From Agathobacter sp. (GTDB lineage: Bacteria; Bacillota; Clostridia; Lachnospirales; Lachnospiraceae): a stretch of 64,000 nt of DNA. Position 1 is the stretch's first letter; each line of letters opens with the position of its first letter. Below the pieces are notes generated by a model. It was not told the origin of the DNA, did no database searches, and was given only the letters and a program-made list of their open reading frames with translations. The DNA is taken from positions 248,001-312,000 of the forward strand of contig JAFQRZ010000024.1 of NCBI GenBank assembly GCA_017409825.1. The letters are read 5' to 3'. The translations under genes and the position numbers were made by a program. Below, in pieces: positions 54,660-63,424 of the stretch.

Positions 54660-54850
54660 TTTTATAATTACCCGAAATGCCGGTTCCTACAATTTAGACG
54701 CCTAGCAAATGCTAGGTGGGTAACCGCAGTCTGCTTTCTGCCTTCCACTGATACTAGGAGGCCTGACATCCGGCAGCTCATATAGGAATCCCGTTCAAAG
54801 TGATGTAGGTTCTAAATATATAGGATTGTCGAACATCCCAGGCAATTATC
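54660..54850 (-). ncRNA. ssrS: Probable 6S RNA (SsrS)
   Basis: About 190 nt with no open frame, set between a promoter and a terminator. The ends AATTGCCTGGGATG and CATTTCGGGTAATT can pair at all 14 positions (with G-U), and internally CCTACA pairs with TGTAGG, giving the long rod with bulges of 6S RNA, which inhibits sigma-70-type RNA polymerase. The GGGATGTTCG start also resembles the E. coli 6S 5' region. A covariance model was not run. Confidence 0.65.
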
Positions 54851-54905
54851 TTTTGTATTTTATCTTTTGTATACTGTAAAAACCCGTTTCTCTTTTGTTA
54901 ATTTG

Positions 54906-54934
54906 ATTATACTTGATAACACATAAAAATTCAA
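54906..54934 (-). promoter_or_regulatory. Promoter of the 6S-like RNA
   Basis: TTGAAT (54929-54934), 17 bp, TATAAT (54906-54911) on the minus strand. Transcription would start near 54899, so the mature end near 54850 implies a trimmed leader. Confidence 0.6.
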
Positions 54935-54982
54935 TTGGTAAATCTATACATAAAATCGAAAAATTCTCGCCAAAAAGATTTT

Positions 54983-55019
54983 AAAAAGCGAGACCTATGT
55001 AAACATAGTTCTCGCTTTT
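54983..55019. terminator. Terminator after pckA
   Basis: AAAAAGCGAGA..TATGT with ACATA..TCTCGCTTTT, flanked by T-runs both ways; 36 bp past the pckA stop. Confidence 0.8.
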
Positions 55020-55054
55020 GTAAAAATCATCTTGATTTAAATTTTTCGACCTAA

Positions 55055-56659
55055 TTAGATCTGTGGACCTGCAACAACAAGTGCTTTACCAGCTTCATTT
55101 CCTTCGTATTTAGCAAAGTTCTTTACGAAACGTCCAGCAAGGTCTTTTGCTTTTTCTTCCCACTGAGCAGCATCTGCGTATGTATCACGAGGATCAAGGA
55201 TGCCTGTATCAACACCTGTAAGTTCTGTTGGAACTTCGAAGTTGAAGTATGGGATTGTCTTTGTGTTAGCTTTTTCGATATCTCCATTAAGGATAGCATC
55301 GATAATACCACGAGTATCTTTGATAGAGATACGTTTTCCAGTACCATTCCATCCTGTATTTACTAAGTATGCTTTAGAACCGTTTTCTTCCATTTTCTTA
55401 ACGAGTTCTTCTGCATATTTTGTAGGATGTAATTCTAAGAATGCCTGACCGAAGCATGCTGAGAATGTAGGTGTTGGTTCTGTAATACCACGTTCTGTAC
55501 CAGCAAGTTTTGCTGTGAAACCAGAAAGGAAGTAGTATTTTGTCTGTTCTGGTGTAAGAACAGATACTGGAGGAAGTACGCCGAAAGCATCTGCTGATAA
55601 GAAGATAACGTTCTTAGCTGCTGGAGCTGCAGAAACTGGACGTACGATATTTTCGATATGGTCGATTGGGTAAGATACACGTGTGTTTTCTGTTACACTA
55701 GCATCTTTGAAATCGATTTTGCCTTCAGCATCAACTGTAACGTTTTCAAGAAGAGCATTTCTCTTGATTGCGTTGTAGATGTCTGGTTCAGATTCTTTAT
55801 CAAGGTTGATAACTTTAGCGTAGCATCCACCTTCGAAGTTGAATACGCCATTGTCATCCCAACCATGTTCGTCATCACCGATAAGAAGTCTCTTTGGATC
55901 TGTAGAAAGAGTTGTCTTACCTGTACCAGAAAGACCGAAGAAAATAGCTGTATTTTCGCCGTTCATATCTGTGTTTGCTGAACAGTGCATTGAAGCAATA
56001 CCTTTTAATGGAAGGAAGTAGTTCATCATTGAGAATAAACCTTTCTTCATTTCTCCACCATACCAAGTATTTAAGATAACCTGTTCTTTGCTTGTGATAT
56101 TGAAAGCTGCAACTGTTTCAGAGTTAAGTCCTAATTCTTTGTAGTTTTCAGCTTTTGCTTTTGAAGCGTTATATACAACGAAATCTGGTTCGAAGTTTTC
56201 AAGTTCTTCTGCTGTTGGCTGGATGAACATATTCTTAACGAAATGTGCCTGCCAAGCTACTTCCATGATGAAACGAACTGCCATTCTTGTGTCAACGTTT
56301 GCACCACAGAATGCATCTACTACGAATAATCTCTTGTTTGAGAGTTCTTTCATAGCGATATCTTTTACAGTTGCCCATACTTCTTCTGACATTGGGTGGT
56401 TGTCGTTTTTGTATTCGTCTGTTGTCCACCATACTGTGTCTTTAGAGTTTTCGTCCATAACGATGTATTTATCTTTAGGAGAACGTCCTGTATAAATACC
56501 TGTCATAACGTTAACTGCACCAAGTTCTGTTTCCTGACCAACTTCATAGCCTGTTAATTCTGGCTTAGTTTCTTCTTCGAAAAGAACTTCGTAAGATGGG
56601 TTGTACACGATTTCAGTTACATCTGAAATACCATACTTAGATAAATCGATTTTTGCCAT
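55055..56659 (-). CDS. pckA: Phosphoenolpyruvate carboxykinase (ATP)
   Basis: A 534-residue enzyme: [44 protein letters not shown], the P-loop [11 protein letters not shown] and [11 protein letters not shown] are diagnostic. In gut anaerobes it fixes CO2 onto PEP or runs in reverse, making oxaloacetate and ATP. A strong promoter and an intervening leader with a small hairpin (arms ACTCTC/GAGAGT, near 56711-56736) precede it; no riboswitch is recognised. Confidence 0.97.
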   Translation of the reverse strand: MAKIDLSKYGISDVTEIVYNPSYEVLFEEETKPELTGYEVGQETELGAVNVMTGIYTGRSPKDKYIVMDENSKDTVWWTTDEYKNDNHPMSEEVWATVKDIAMKELSNKRLFVVDAFCGANVDTRMAVRFIMEVAWQAHFVKNMFIQPTAEELENFEPDFVVYNASKAKAENYKELGLNSETVAAFNITSKEQVILNTWYGGEMKKGLFSMMNYFLPLKGIASMHCSANTDMNGENTAIFFGLSGTGKTTLSTDPKRLLIGDDEHGWDDNGVFNFEGGCYAKVINLDKESEPDIYNAIKRNALLENVTVDAEGKIDFKDASVTENTRVSYPIDHIENIVRPVSAAPAAKNVIFLSADAFGVLPPVSVLTPEQTKYYFLSGFTAKLAGTERGITEPTPTFSACFGQAFLELHPTKYAEELVKKMEENGSKAYLVNTGWNGTGKRISIKDTRGIIDAILNGDIEKANTKTIPYFNFEVPTELTGVDTGILDPRDTYADAAQWEEKAKDLAGRFVKNFAKYEGNEAGKALVVAGPQI

Positions 56660-56757
56660 AATCTTTACCTCTTTCTTTATGTATTATTTTTCATTGCTAA
56701 CTATTTGAAAACTCTCTCAAATAACAATCGAGAGTCATCCATGTTAATACAATCCAT

Positions 56758-56786
56758 ATTATATCCATAGTGATGATTTTCGTCAA
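56758..56786 (-). promoter_or_regulatory. SigA promoter for pckA
   Basis: TTGACG (56781-56786), 17 bp, TATAAT (56758-56763) on the minus strand, about 100 bp upstream of the pckA ATG. Confidence 0.75.
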
Positions 56787-56815
56787 TACCCTCTTCCATT
56801 TTTCACCATAAAAAC

Positions 56816-56844
56816 TTGCGTTTCCCTTTTTAAAGGTGTAATAT
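56816..56844 (+). promoter_or_regulatory. SigA promoter for the receiver-CheX pair
   Basis: TTGCGT (56816-56821), 17 bp, TAATAT (56839-56844) upstream of the receiver gene. Divergent from the pckA promoter. Confidence 0.65.
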
Positions 56845-56882
56845 AAACATATATTTATTTTTAGGGAAAAGGGGTTTTAAAA

Positions 56883-57257
56883 ATGAGTATTGATGAAGGC
56901 AAAGTTTTAATTTGTGATGATTCTATTTTAGCACGTAAACAGATTAAGGATATTATTTCTATCGTAGGTAACCCTACCATTTTAGAAGCATCCGATGGCG
57001 AAGGTGCAATTGAAATGTACAAAGCACACAAGCCTAACTTAGTATTCTTAGATATCGTTATGCCAAAGAAAGATGGAAATATCGCAATTGAAGAAATTAT
57101 GGATTACGATAAGGATGCTGTTATTATTATCGTATCCTCTGTTGGTACACATTCTCAGTTAAAATGTGCATTGGAAGCTGGTGCCACTGATTTCATCCAA
57201 AAACCAATCAATAAAATTCAAATTATTGATGCACTTAATAAATATCTCGGAAGGTAA
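56883..57257 (+). CDS. Stand-alone CheY-like receiver
   Basis: A 124-residue receiver domain: acidic pair D12-D13, phosphoacceptor D57 (FLDIVMPKKDG), switch Ser/Thr in VSSVGT (85-89) and K107 (IQKP). There is no output domain. AAAAGGGG precedes the ATG. It lies 5 bp before the CheX-like gene, so both are one operon. No histidine kinase or flagellar genes are nearby; the kinase is unknown. Confidence 0.9.
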   Translation: MSIDEGKVLICDDSILARKQIKDIISIVGNPTILEASDGEGAIEMYKAHKPNLVFLDIVMPKKDGNIAIEEIMDYDKDAVIIIVSSVGTHSQLKCALEAGATDFIQKPINKIQIIDALNKYLGR

Positions 57258-57262
57258 AAACT

Positions 57263-58153
57263 ATGTTTAGTCAGTTTTTTGGAAATTATTTATTTTCTAA
57301 TGGTCATGTAACCAAGGAACAGCTTTTACCTGCTCTCGCTCGCCAATCCAAAGCGATGATGCATGTAAGTACATTAGCTTTATATTCTGGGTATATGTCT
57401 GCACAGGAAATCCAGCATGTTATCGACTTACAGGAAGAAGAAGGCAAAAAATTCAGCGAAATCGCTATTAAATATGGATATTTGACTCAGCATCAGGTCA
57501 TGGATCTACTGAATATGAAAGCACCTGATTTCTTAATCCTTGGTCAAATTCTTATTAATGATGGTGTATTTTCTTATGAAGAATTTGAGAACATTTTAAC
57601 AGACTACCGTTCTCAGACAGAATTTTTAGATTTTGAGTTAAATGAGGAAAATAGAAATGACTTCCATCGTTTAGTTGAAGACTTTTCTATTATTTCCGAA
57701 GCAGCCATTCCTGAATTCGGTAAATCTTATCTGGAATTATTATTTAATAACTTTGTACGCTACATTGGGGATGATTTCTCAACACTTCCACCAAGTCTTT
57801 GTACCGAATTTGCGACAGAATGTTGCGTTTCGCAAACGATTGAAGGACGTTACGTAGTAAATACCTATTTCAACATGGATGAAGCTACTGCCATTGCTTT
57901 TGCAGAACGTTATTCTGGTGAACCATACCACGAGGTGGATGAATATGTCATGGCTTCTATTGAAGATTTACTGAACCTTCATAATGGTTTGTTTATAGTA
58001 AATGCTTCCAATGATAGTTTGAACGAACTCAGCATTGGAGTACTTGGACATCATCCAAACACCATTATTAATTTTGAAAATGCAACATATCTTTTCCCAA
58101 TCTGCTATCCATTTGGCATTATTTATTTCATAATGGAAATTGTCAGTATATAA
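57263..58153 (+). CDS. MshEN-like repeats fused to a CheX/CheC-like domain
   Basis: A 296-residue protein in two parts. Residues 5-115 contain four about 23-residue repeats (5-28, 34-57, 63-86, 92-115) with the pattern L-x2-x-G-x-x(T/S)-x-x-(Q/E)-L..LxxQ, as in the MshEN domain that binds c-di-GMP in some type II/IV secretion ATPases. Residues 140-296 resemble CheX/CheC/FliY phosphatases, with SIEDLLN giving D-x2-N (E-x2-N in the usual motif). Paired with the receiver, it may dephosphorylate it under nucleotide control. All assignments are by eye. Confidence 0.65.
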   Translation: MFSQFFGNYLFSNGHVTKEQLLPALARQSKAMMHVSTLALYSGYMSAQEIQHVIDLQEEEGKKFSEIAIKYGYLTQHQVMDLLNMKAPDFLILGQILINDGVFSYEEFENILTDYRSQTEFLDFELNEENRNDFHRLVEDFSIISEAAIPEFGKSYLELLFNNFVRYIGDDFSTLPPSLCTEFATECCVSQTIEGRYVVNTYFNMDEATAIAFAERYSGEPYHEVDEYVMASIEDLLNLHNGLFIVNASNDSLNELSIGVLGHHPNTIINFENATYLFPICYPFGIIYFIMEIVSI

Positions 58154-58168
58154 TTTAAAGCCATAAAA

Positions 58169-58212
58169 AGAAACCGCCGTTCTATCTTTCTCATAATAGA
58201 ATGGCGGTTTCT
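58169..58212. terminator. Terminator between the CheX-like gene and the phosphomutase gene
   Basis: Arms AGAAACCGCC..TTCTAT and ATAGAA..GGCGGTTTCT (58169-58178, 58203-58212) with AATTTTAA after it; serves both convergent genes. Confidence 0.8.
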
Positions 58213-58216
58213 AATT

Positions 58217-59944
58217 TTAAGCAAACATTTGAAGTAATGAAACCTTAAGATTTTCTAATTTCTCTTCACTGTCTTCTAAACTACTTCCTTTTACTCCGAA
58301 ATAAAACTTAATCTTTGGTTCTGTTCCAGAAGGTCTAACACAACACCAGCTGTTATCTTCTAACTCATAATAAAGTACATTCGACATCGGTAATCCAGTA
58401 GAAACAACATCTCCAGTAATCATATCCGTTCTCGTGTCAGCCTTATAATCTCTTACAGCAAGTACTTTATAATCTCCAAGTTGAACAGGAGGATGATTAC
58501 GAGCATGTTCCATCATCTGCTTAATTTGAGTCGCGCCATCCATCCCTTTTAGTGTAATGGTCTCTAAACCTTCCTTGAAATATCCATACTCCTCATACAT
58601 GGCGAGCATCGCATCCCAAAGCGTCATATTCTTACTCTTATACCAGGAAGCAACTTCACAAAGCATCATGACCGCAACACAAGCATCCTTATCTCTCGCA
58701 TAAGTTCCCGCAAGACATCCATAGCTTTCTTCCAAGCCAAATACATAATTATATGTATGATTTTCTTCAAACAATCGAATTTGTTCCCCAATATATTTAA
58801 ATCCAGTTAATACTTCAATTAATTTCACATCGTATGCTTCTGCAATTACCTTTGCCATATCTGTGGTGACGATGGTTTCTACCAATGCTGGATTAGCTGG
58901 CATCGTTCCAGTAGCTTTACGTTCTTTTAAAATATATTCTGCAATCAGCATTCCAGACATATTTCCTGTAAAGGAAACATATTCTCCTGTCTTTGTATCC
59001 TTACAATAAACGCCCAAACGATCCGCATCCGGGTCTGTTGCAAGTACAATATCTGCATCTACTTCCTTTGCAAGAGCAAGTGCCATTTCGAATGCTTTTG
59101 GCGATTCTGGATTAGGATATGCTACTGTCGGGAAGTTTCCATCTGGAAGCTCCTGCTCTTTTACCACATATACCTTTTCAAATCCCAGTTCCTTTAAGAC
59201 ACGACGCACCGGAAGATTTCCTGTTCCATGCAATGGCGTATAAACAATCGTAAAATCCTTCGCCATTTTCTGGATAATCTCAGGATGAATCGACTGTTTC
59301 TTCAATTCTTCCATATATTTATCATCGATTTCTTCGCCGATTTCAAAGAAAAGTCCAGCTTCTTTTGCAGCATCTAATGACATCGTCTGTACCTGGTCAA
59401 AAGAAGTAACCTTTGCAACTTCCGCTAATATATTTTTGTCGTGAGGTGGCGTAATCTGTCCACCATCCTCCCAATATACCTTGTATCCATTGTATTCTCT
59501 CGGATTATGGCTCGCTGTCAACACAATCCCTGCAATACATCCCAGCTCTCGAACCGCATACGAAAGCTCTGGCGTAGGTCTAAGACTTGTAAAACGATAG
59601 GTCTTTATTCCATTTGCATTCAGGCAAAGCGCTGCTTCCATTGCAAATTCTGGCGACATAATTCTGGAATCGTATGCAATCGCAACCCCTTTCTCCTGTC
59701 CATTCTGAGAAAGAATATAATTTGCAAGGCCCTGTGTTGCCTGACGCACCGTATAAATATTCATACGATTCGTACCAGCTCCGATGACACCTCGAAGTCC
59801 ACCGGTTCCAAATTCTAGCTGACGATAAAAACGATCTTCGATTTCTTTTTCATCGCCCTCTAATGCCTTTAATTCTGCCTGCGTCTGTTCATCAAAATAA
59901 GAATCGGTACACCATTGTGTATATACGTCTCTATAATTCATCAC
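58217..59944 (-). CDS. Phosphoglucomutase/phosphomannomutase
   Basis: A 575-residue alpha-D-phosphohexomutase: active Ser in VLTASHNPREYNGYKVYW, Mg-binding ATDPDADRLGVY, sugar-binding GLEESYGC and C-terminal RPSGTEPKIKFYF. Length and N-terminal YRDVYTQWCTD match the PgcA/phosphoglucomutase-type in Bacillota, which can also use mannose-phosphate. In this operon with two GDP-mannose enzymes, mannose-6-P to mannose-1-P conversion is the likely duty. AGGAG precedes the ATG. Confidence 0.9.
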   Translation of the reverse strand: MMNYRDVYTQWCTDSYFDEQTQAELKALEGDEKEIEDRFYRQLEFGTGGLRGVIGAGTNRMNIYTVRQATQGLANYILSQNGQEKGVAIAYDSRIMSPEFAMEAALCLNANGIKTYRFTSLRPTPELSYAVRELGCIAGIVLTASHNPREYNGYKVYWEDGGQITPPHDKNILAEVAKVTSFDQVQTMSLDAAKEAGLFFEIGEEIDDKYMEELKKQSIHPEIIQKMAKDFTIVYTPLHGTGNLPVRRVLKELGFEKVYVVKEQELPDGNFPTVAYPNPESPKAFEMALALAKEVDADIVLATDPDADRLGVYCKDTKTGEYVSFTGNMSGMLIAEYILKERKATGTMPANPALVETIVTTDMAKVIAEAYDVKLIEVLTGFKYIGEQIRLFEENHTYNYVFGLEESYGCLAGTYARDKDACVAVMMLCEVASWYKSKNMTLWDAMLAMYEEYGYFKEGLETITLKGMDGATQIKQMMEHARNHPPVQLGDYKVLAVRDYKADTRTDMITGDVVSTGLPMSNVLYYELEDNSWCCVRPSGTEPKIKFYFGVKGSSLEDSEEKLENLKVSLLQMFA

Positions 59945-59955
59945 TATTCTCCTGA

Positions 59956-61023
59956 TTACAAGTATTCATTTCTTCCATCGGCTTTTAACTGATCTACAAT
60001 AAGCTTCACATCCTGAGCTCTTGACTTGTCACAAACCATAATCGCATCCTCTGTTTCCACGATGATTAGATTTTCCACACCTACCGTAGTAATCAAGCGT
60101 TTCTTAGAATATGATATTGTATTCTTGGTATCAATATTCATCTGATTTCCTACCAGAATATTACCATTTTCATCTTCATCATAGATAACATCCATGTTTT
60201 CCCAGCTTCCTACGTCATTCCAGCCGAAATCACCTGAGATAACAAGTACGTCACTGCTTTTTTCCATAATACCATAGTCTACAGAACTACTCGGAATCGT
60301 CGGATAAATCTCCTGAATCACTTCTTCTTCTACAGGTGTACTCATAGCCTCTCCAATTTTCTCAATACAAGCATATACATCTGGAAGTAATTCTTCAAAT
60401 TTCTTTAAAATGGTAGATGCTTTCCAGATAAACATTCCACTGTTCCAAGCATACGCACCGCTTGCAAGATATTCCTTAGCAGTTTCTAAATCTGGTTTTT
60501 CTTTAAATTCAATTACCGTTTTCGCAATCGTCTCTTCTGCTTTATCAAACTTAATATAACCATAACCTGTCGCTGGATAGGTTGGTTGAATACCAATCGT
60601 AATCAGCTTATCTTCTCTCTCTGCTACAACTACCGCTTCTTTCAATACACGTGTAAATTCAGCCTGATTCTTAATAAAATGATCCGCTGGAGAAATACAC
60701 ATGATACCATCTCCATATTTCTTTACAATTTCCATCGCAGCATACCCAATACAAGCCGATGTATTGCGTGCAGATGGTTCTGCTAATATGTGGTTTTCCT
60801 GCAATCTACCTGCCGTTGCTGCCTTCATCTTAGGCACCTGTGTTACATTGGTAACCACAAAAATATCTTCTTTATCTGCTATCGTGGCAATGCGATCAAT
60901 GGTCTCATTAATCATCAAATCTTTCCCACTTAGATTCAAAAGCTGTTTCGGTTCTTCCTGACGGGAAAGTGGCCAGAATCTGGTTCCGCCACCACCAGCC
61001 ATTATTACACCATAAATATTCAT
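59956..61023 (-). CDS. manC: Mannose-1-phosphate guanylyltransferase
   Basis: A 355-residue nucleotidyltransferase: pyrophosphorylase motif GGGGTRFWPLSRQEEPKQLLNL, ISPADHFI, FKEKPDLETAKEYL, and NSGMFIWKAS. It makes GDP-mannose from GTP and mannose-1-P. It is a single-domain enzyme lacking the C-terminal isomerase domain. It lies 11 bp upstream of the mutase gene and 16 bp after the fusion gene. Confidence 0.95.
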   Translation of the reverse strand: MNIYGVIMAGGGGTRFWPLSRQEEPKQLLNLSGKDLMINETIDRIATIADKEDIFVVTNVTQVPKMKAATAGRLQENHILAEPSARNTSACIGYAAMEIVKKYGDGIMCISPADHFIKNQAEFTRVLKEAVVVAEREDKLITIGIQPTYPATGYGYIKFDKAEETIAKTVIEFKEKPDLETAKEYLASGAYAWNSGMFIWKASTILKKFEELLPDVYACIEKIGEAMSTPVEEEVIQEIYPTIPSSSVDYGIMEKSSDVLVISGDFGWNDVGSWENMDVIYDEDENGNILVGNQMNIDTKNTISYSKKRLITTVGVENLIIVETEDAIMVCDKSRAQDVKLIVDQLKADGRNEYL

Positions 61024-61039
61024 TGTATCTCTCCTTGTT

Positions 61040-63298
61040 TTAGATATTCGTTAAAATAAATTCGCATACCCCTTGAATTGTAAGCACCTTACGCCCAGCA
61101 GAGATGAAAAAACTATCCCCAGCCTTGGCTTCTACATTTTCTTCCTGGCAAATAATATTCGCCTCTCCTGATAAGAAAACGATAGACCCAAATGATGCAT
61201 CATCCATATAAATCATAATTTCTTCTTCTACATCATATTTGGTACATTCAAAATACTTACATAAGCAAAGCTTCTGTATTGTTGTACTGCCTTCCTTTAC
61301 AGGTTCTTCCAGACCATAAGCATCTAGCTGATATTTTTCCAAGGATAAAACATCCAACGCCTTTTCGATATGCAATGGACGGCATTTTCCTTCTGTATCC
61401 ATTCTTTCGTAATCATACACACGATACGTACTATTCGAATTCTGCTGAATTTCGCAGATAAGCAAGCCTTTTCCAATCGCATGAATGGTTCCCGCAGGAA
61501 TAAAGATTACATCTCCTTTTTGAACCTCTACACGATTTAGCACCTCTGTAATTGTATGGTTTTCAATATGCTTCTGAATTTCTTCTTTTGAAACATCTCT
61601 AGAAAAACCACAATACAAATATGCGCCTGGCTCTGCATCCATGATATACCACATTTCATTTTTCCCGAATTCGTTTTCATTCACAAATGCATAATCATCG
61701 AATGGATGCACCTGTACCGAGAGTGGATTGGTTGCATCAATAAATTTAATCAAAATAGGGAATCTCTCCTCCGATTGGTTTTTCCAGCCACAAACCTTAC
61801 TACCATATTCCCTAAGAAAATCACCAAAATATGTATGGTCGAATTCGCCGCCAACAATACGGCTCTGTCCATCCTTATGCGCAGACAATTTCCATGATTC
61901 TGCAGTTACATCATACGGACTATTTTCATGGAACACATCGACCAAACGATTTCCGCCCCACAAATAATCCTTGTACGCAGGCTCCAGACGGTAAATATTT
62001 GGAAGTTCCGTCTTTTCTATATCCTCATCCAAATGTATCATATCCTGCTCATCAATTTCTGCACCTGTATCTACTTCAATCGCCACTACATCTTCTGATG
62101 TCTCATTATAAATACGATGCAGTGTCTTTGGAAGAATATTGATACTCTCTCCTGCATGGATTTCATGAATACCATCTTCCAGTTCTACCGAAAGAATACC
62201 TTTTACCACGGAATAGTTCTCATTTCGTTTGCTATGACTATGCTTTGACAAAGATTTTCCTGCATAAACATGTAATTTTCTTACACGATAGCCATGCTCC
62301 TGCGAAATCACTTCTCTCGTTCCCCATGGACGATAAACCATTGGCGTTACATCAAAATAATCATTGTATTTATCTGTTGATTCAAGTGCCATAATGCCTT
62401 TGATATCCTGTTCACACGACTTATCTGTAATATAAATTGCATCATTAGTATTAATAACATATACATTTTTCAAATGATTCGTTACAACAAGCTGATGCGA
62501 CGTCGTATTTATAACCGATGTATTTTCGCAGGCATAAGAAATTACATTTTGATCCTGCTTTTCCTGTGCTAGACTCTCATAAGTATCAAAATTACTAATA
62601 TCACACCATTTACAACGAAGCGGTACGACTGCTAAATTCTTTGAATGCTCTAAAATTGCCTTTTCAACATGAATTCGTTCTATCGTTTTACGCAAATGTG
62701 GTGTATGTTCTTTGAACTCTTTTCTTAAAAACTCGTTACTACACAAAAGCATTCCACTATTCCAATAAATGTCATCATCAGAAAAAATACGCTCCGCTAA
62801 TGACAAAGATGGTTTCTCAATAAAACGAATGACCTCGTTTCCCTTATAGCGGATATATCCATAAATCGTACTAGGTTCTTCTGCTCTGGTTCCAAACAAA
62901 ACACCTTTCCCCTTTGCACTAAGCTCCTTTGCTTTATAAATGGCATACATATATCCGTCTCCATGCACAAACAAATCTGCTGGACTAATCAAAAGTTCCT
63001 CTTCTTTTGGCAGCATTCGTGATACAGCATATAATGCAGGGGCAGTTCCCATTGCCTCCTGCTCAAGCAGAACCTCATATTTGATGCCCTGAAACTGTTT
63101 CATTTGTCCTTCCACAATTTCTTGATATGCCGTATTTGTTACAATATAAAACCCATCACAATATGGCATATTTCGAGTAATTGTATCTTGAAACAAAGAA
63201 TTACCACTATCCATGGTCAAAAACTGTTTCGGAAATTTTTTTCTTGATAAAGGCCATAGACGGTCCCCAAAACCGCCTGCCAAAATAACACATTTCAT
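61040..63298 (-). CDS. Fused mannose-1-P guanylyltransferase, cupin, and class I mannose-6-P isomerase
   Basis: A 752-residue three-module protein. Residues 1-315: nucleotidyltransferase (LAGGFGDRLWPLSRKKFPKQF; SPADLF where SPADH is usual). Residues 323-412: cupin with H353 and H355 and PWGTREV, as in type II PMI domains. Residues about 438-752: ManA-like phosphomannose isomerase (PAYKDYLWGGNRL, SVQVHPFDDYA, HAIGKGLLICEIQQNSNSTYRVYDY). It could thus convert F6P to M6P and M1P to GDP-mannose. The fusion is unusual; no frameshift is seen. It starts at an ATG at 63298. Confidence 0.9.
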   Translation of the reverse strand: MKCVILAGGFGDRLWPLSRKKFPKQFLTMDSGNSLFQDTITRNMPYCDGFYIVTNTAYQEIVEGQMKQFQGIKYEVLLEQEAMGTAPALYAVSRMLPKEEELLISPADLFVHGDGYMYAIYKAKELSAKGKGVLFGTRAEEPSTIYGYIRYKGNEVIRFIEKPSLSLAERIFSDDDIYWNSGMLLCSNEFLRKEFKEHTPHLRKTIERIHVEKAILEHSKNLAVVPLRCKWCDISNFDTYESLAQEKQDQNVISYACENTSVINTTSHQLVVTNHLKNVYVINTNDAIYITDKSCEQDIKGIMALESTDKYNDYFDVTPMVYRPWGTREVISQEHGYRVRKLHVYAGKSLSKHSHSKRNENYSVVKGILSVELEDGIHEIHAGESINILPKTLHRIYNETSEDVVAIEVDTGAEIDEQDMIHLDEDIEKTELPNIYRLEPAYKDYLWGGNRLVDVFHENSPYDVTAESWKLSAHKDGQSRIVGGEFDHTYFGDFLREYGSKVCGWKNQSEERFPILIKFIDATNPLSVQVHPFDDYAFVNENEFGKNEMWYIMDAEPGAYLYCGFSRDVSKEEIQKHIENHTITEVLNRVEVQKGDVIFIPAGTIHAIGKGLLICEIQQNSNSTYRVYDYERMDTEGKCRPLHIEKALDVLSLEKYQLDAYGLEEPVKEGSTTIQKLCLCKYFECTKYDVEEEIMIYMDDASFGSIVFLSGEANIICQEENVEAKAGDSFFISAGRKVLTIQGVCEFILTNI

Positions 63299-63359
63299 AA
63301 CGTAGGTTATCCTTTTCTCTTTTTACATTGAAAATCGATACAGAATCATTTTAGCACAG

Positions 63360-63388
63360 TTTACTTTTTCTGGCTATTGCTTTATAAT
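63360..63388 (+). promoter_or_regulatory. SigA promoter for the acyltransferase gene
   Basis: TTTACT (63360-63365), 17 bp, TATAAT (63383-63388), 36 bp upstream of the ATG. On the opposite strand TGCTAAAAT nearby may serve the mannose operon as an extended -10. Confidence 0.6.
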
Positions 63389-63424
63389 GATTCATAGTTT
63401 TTGTTAGGAAAGGATTTTGAACAA

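Noticed and set aside
54481-54910. Isolated Rex-like half-sites (TTAACAA near 54520 and TTGTTAA near 54897)
   Set aside because: Single halves without a matching second arm; not operators on this evidence.
56711-56736. Short hairpin in the pckA leader
   Set aside because: Six-bp arms with no T-run; too weak to call a terminator or riboswitch.
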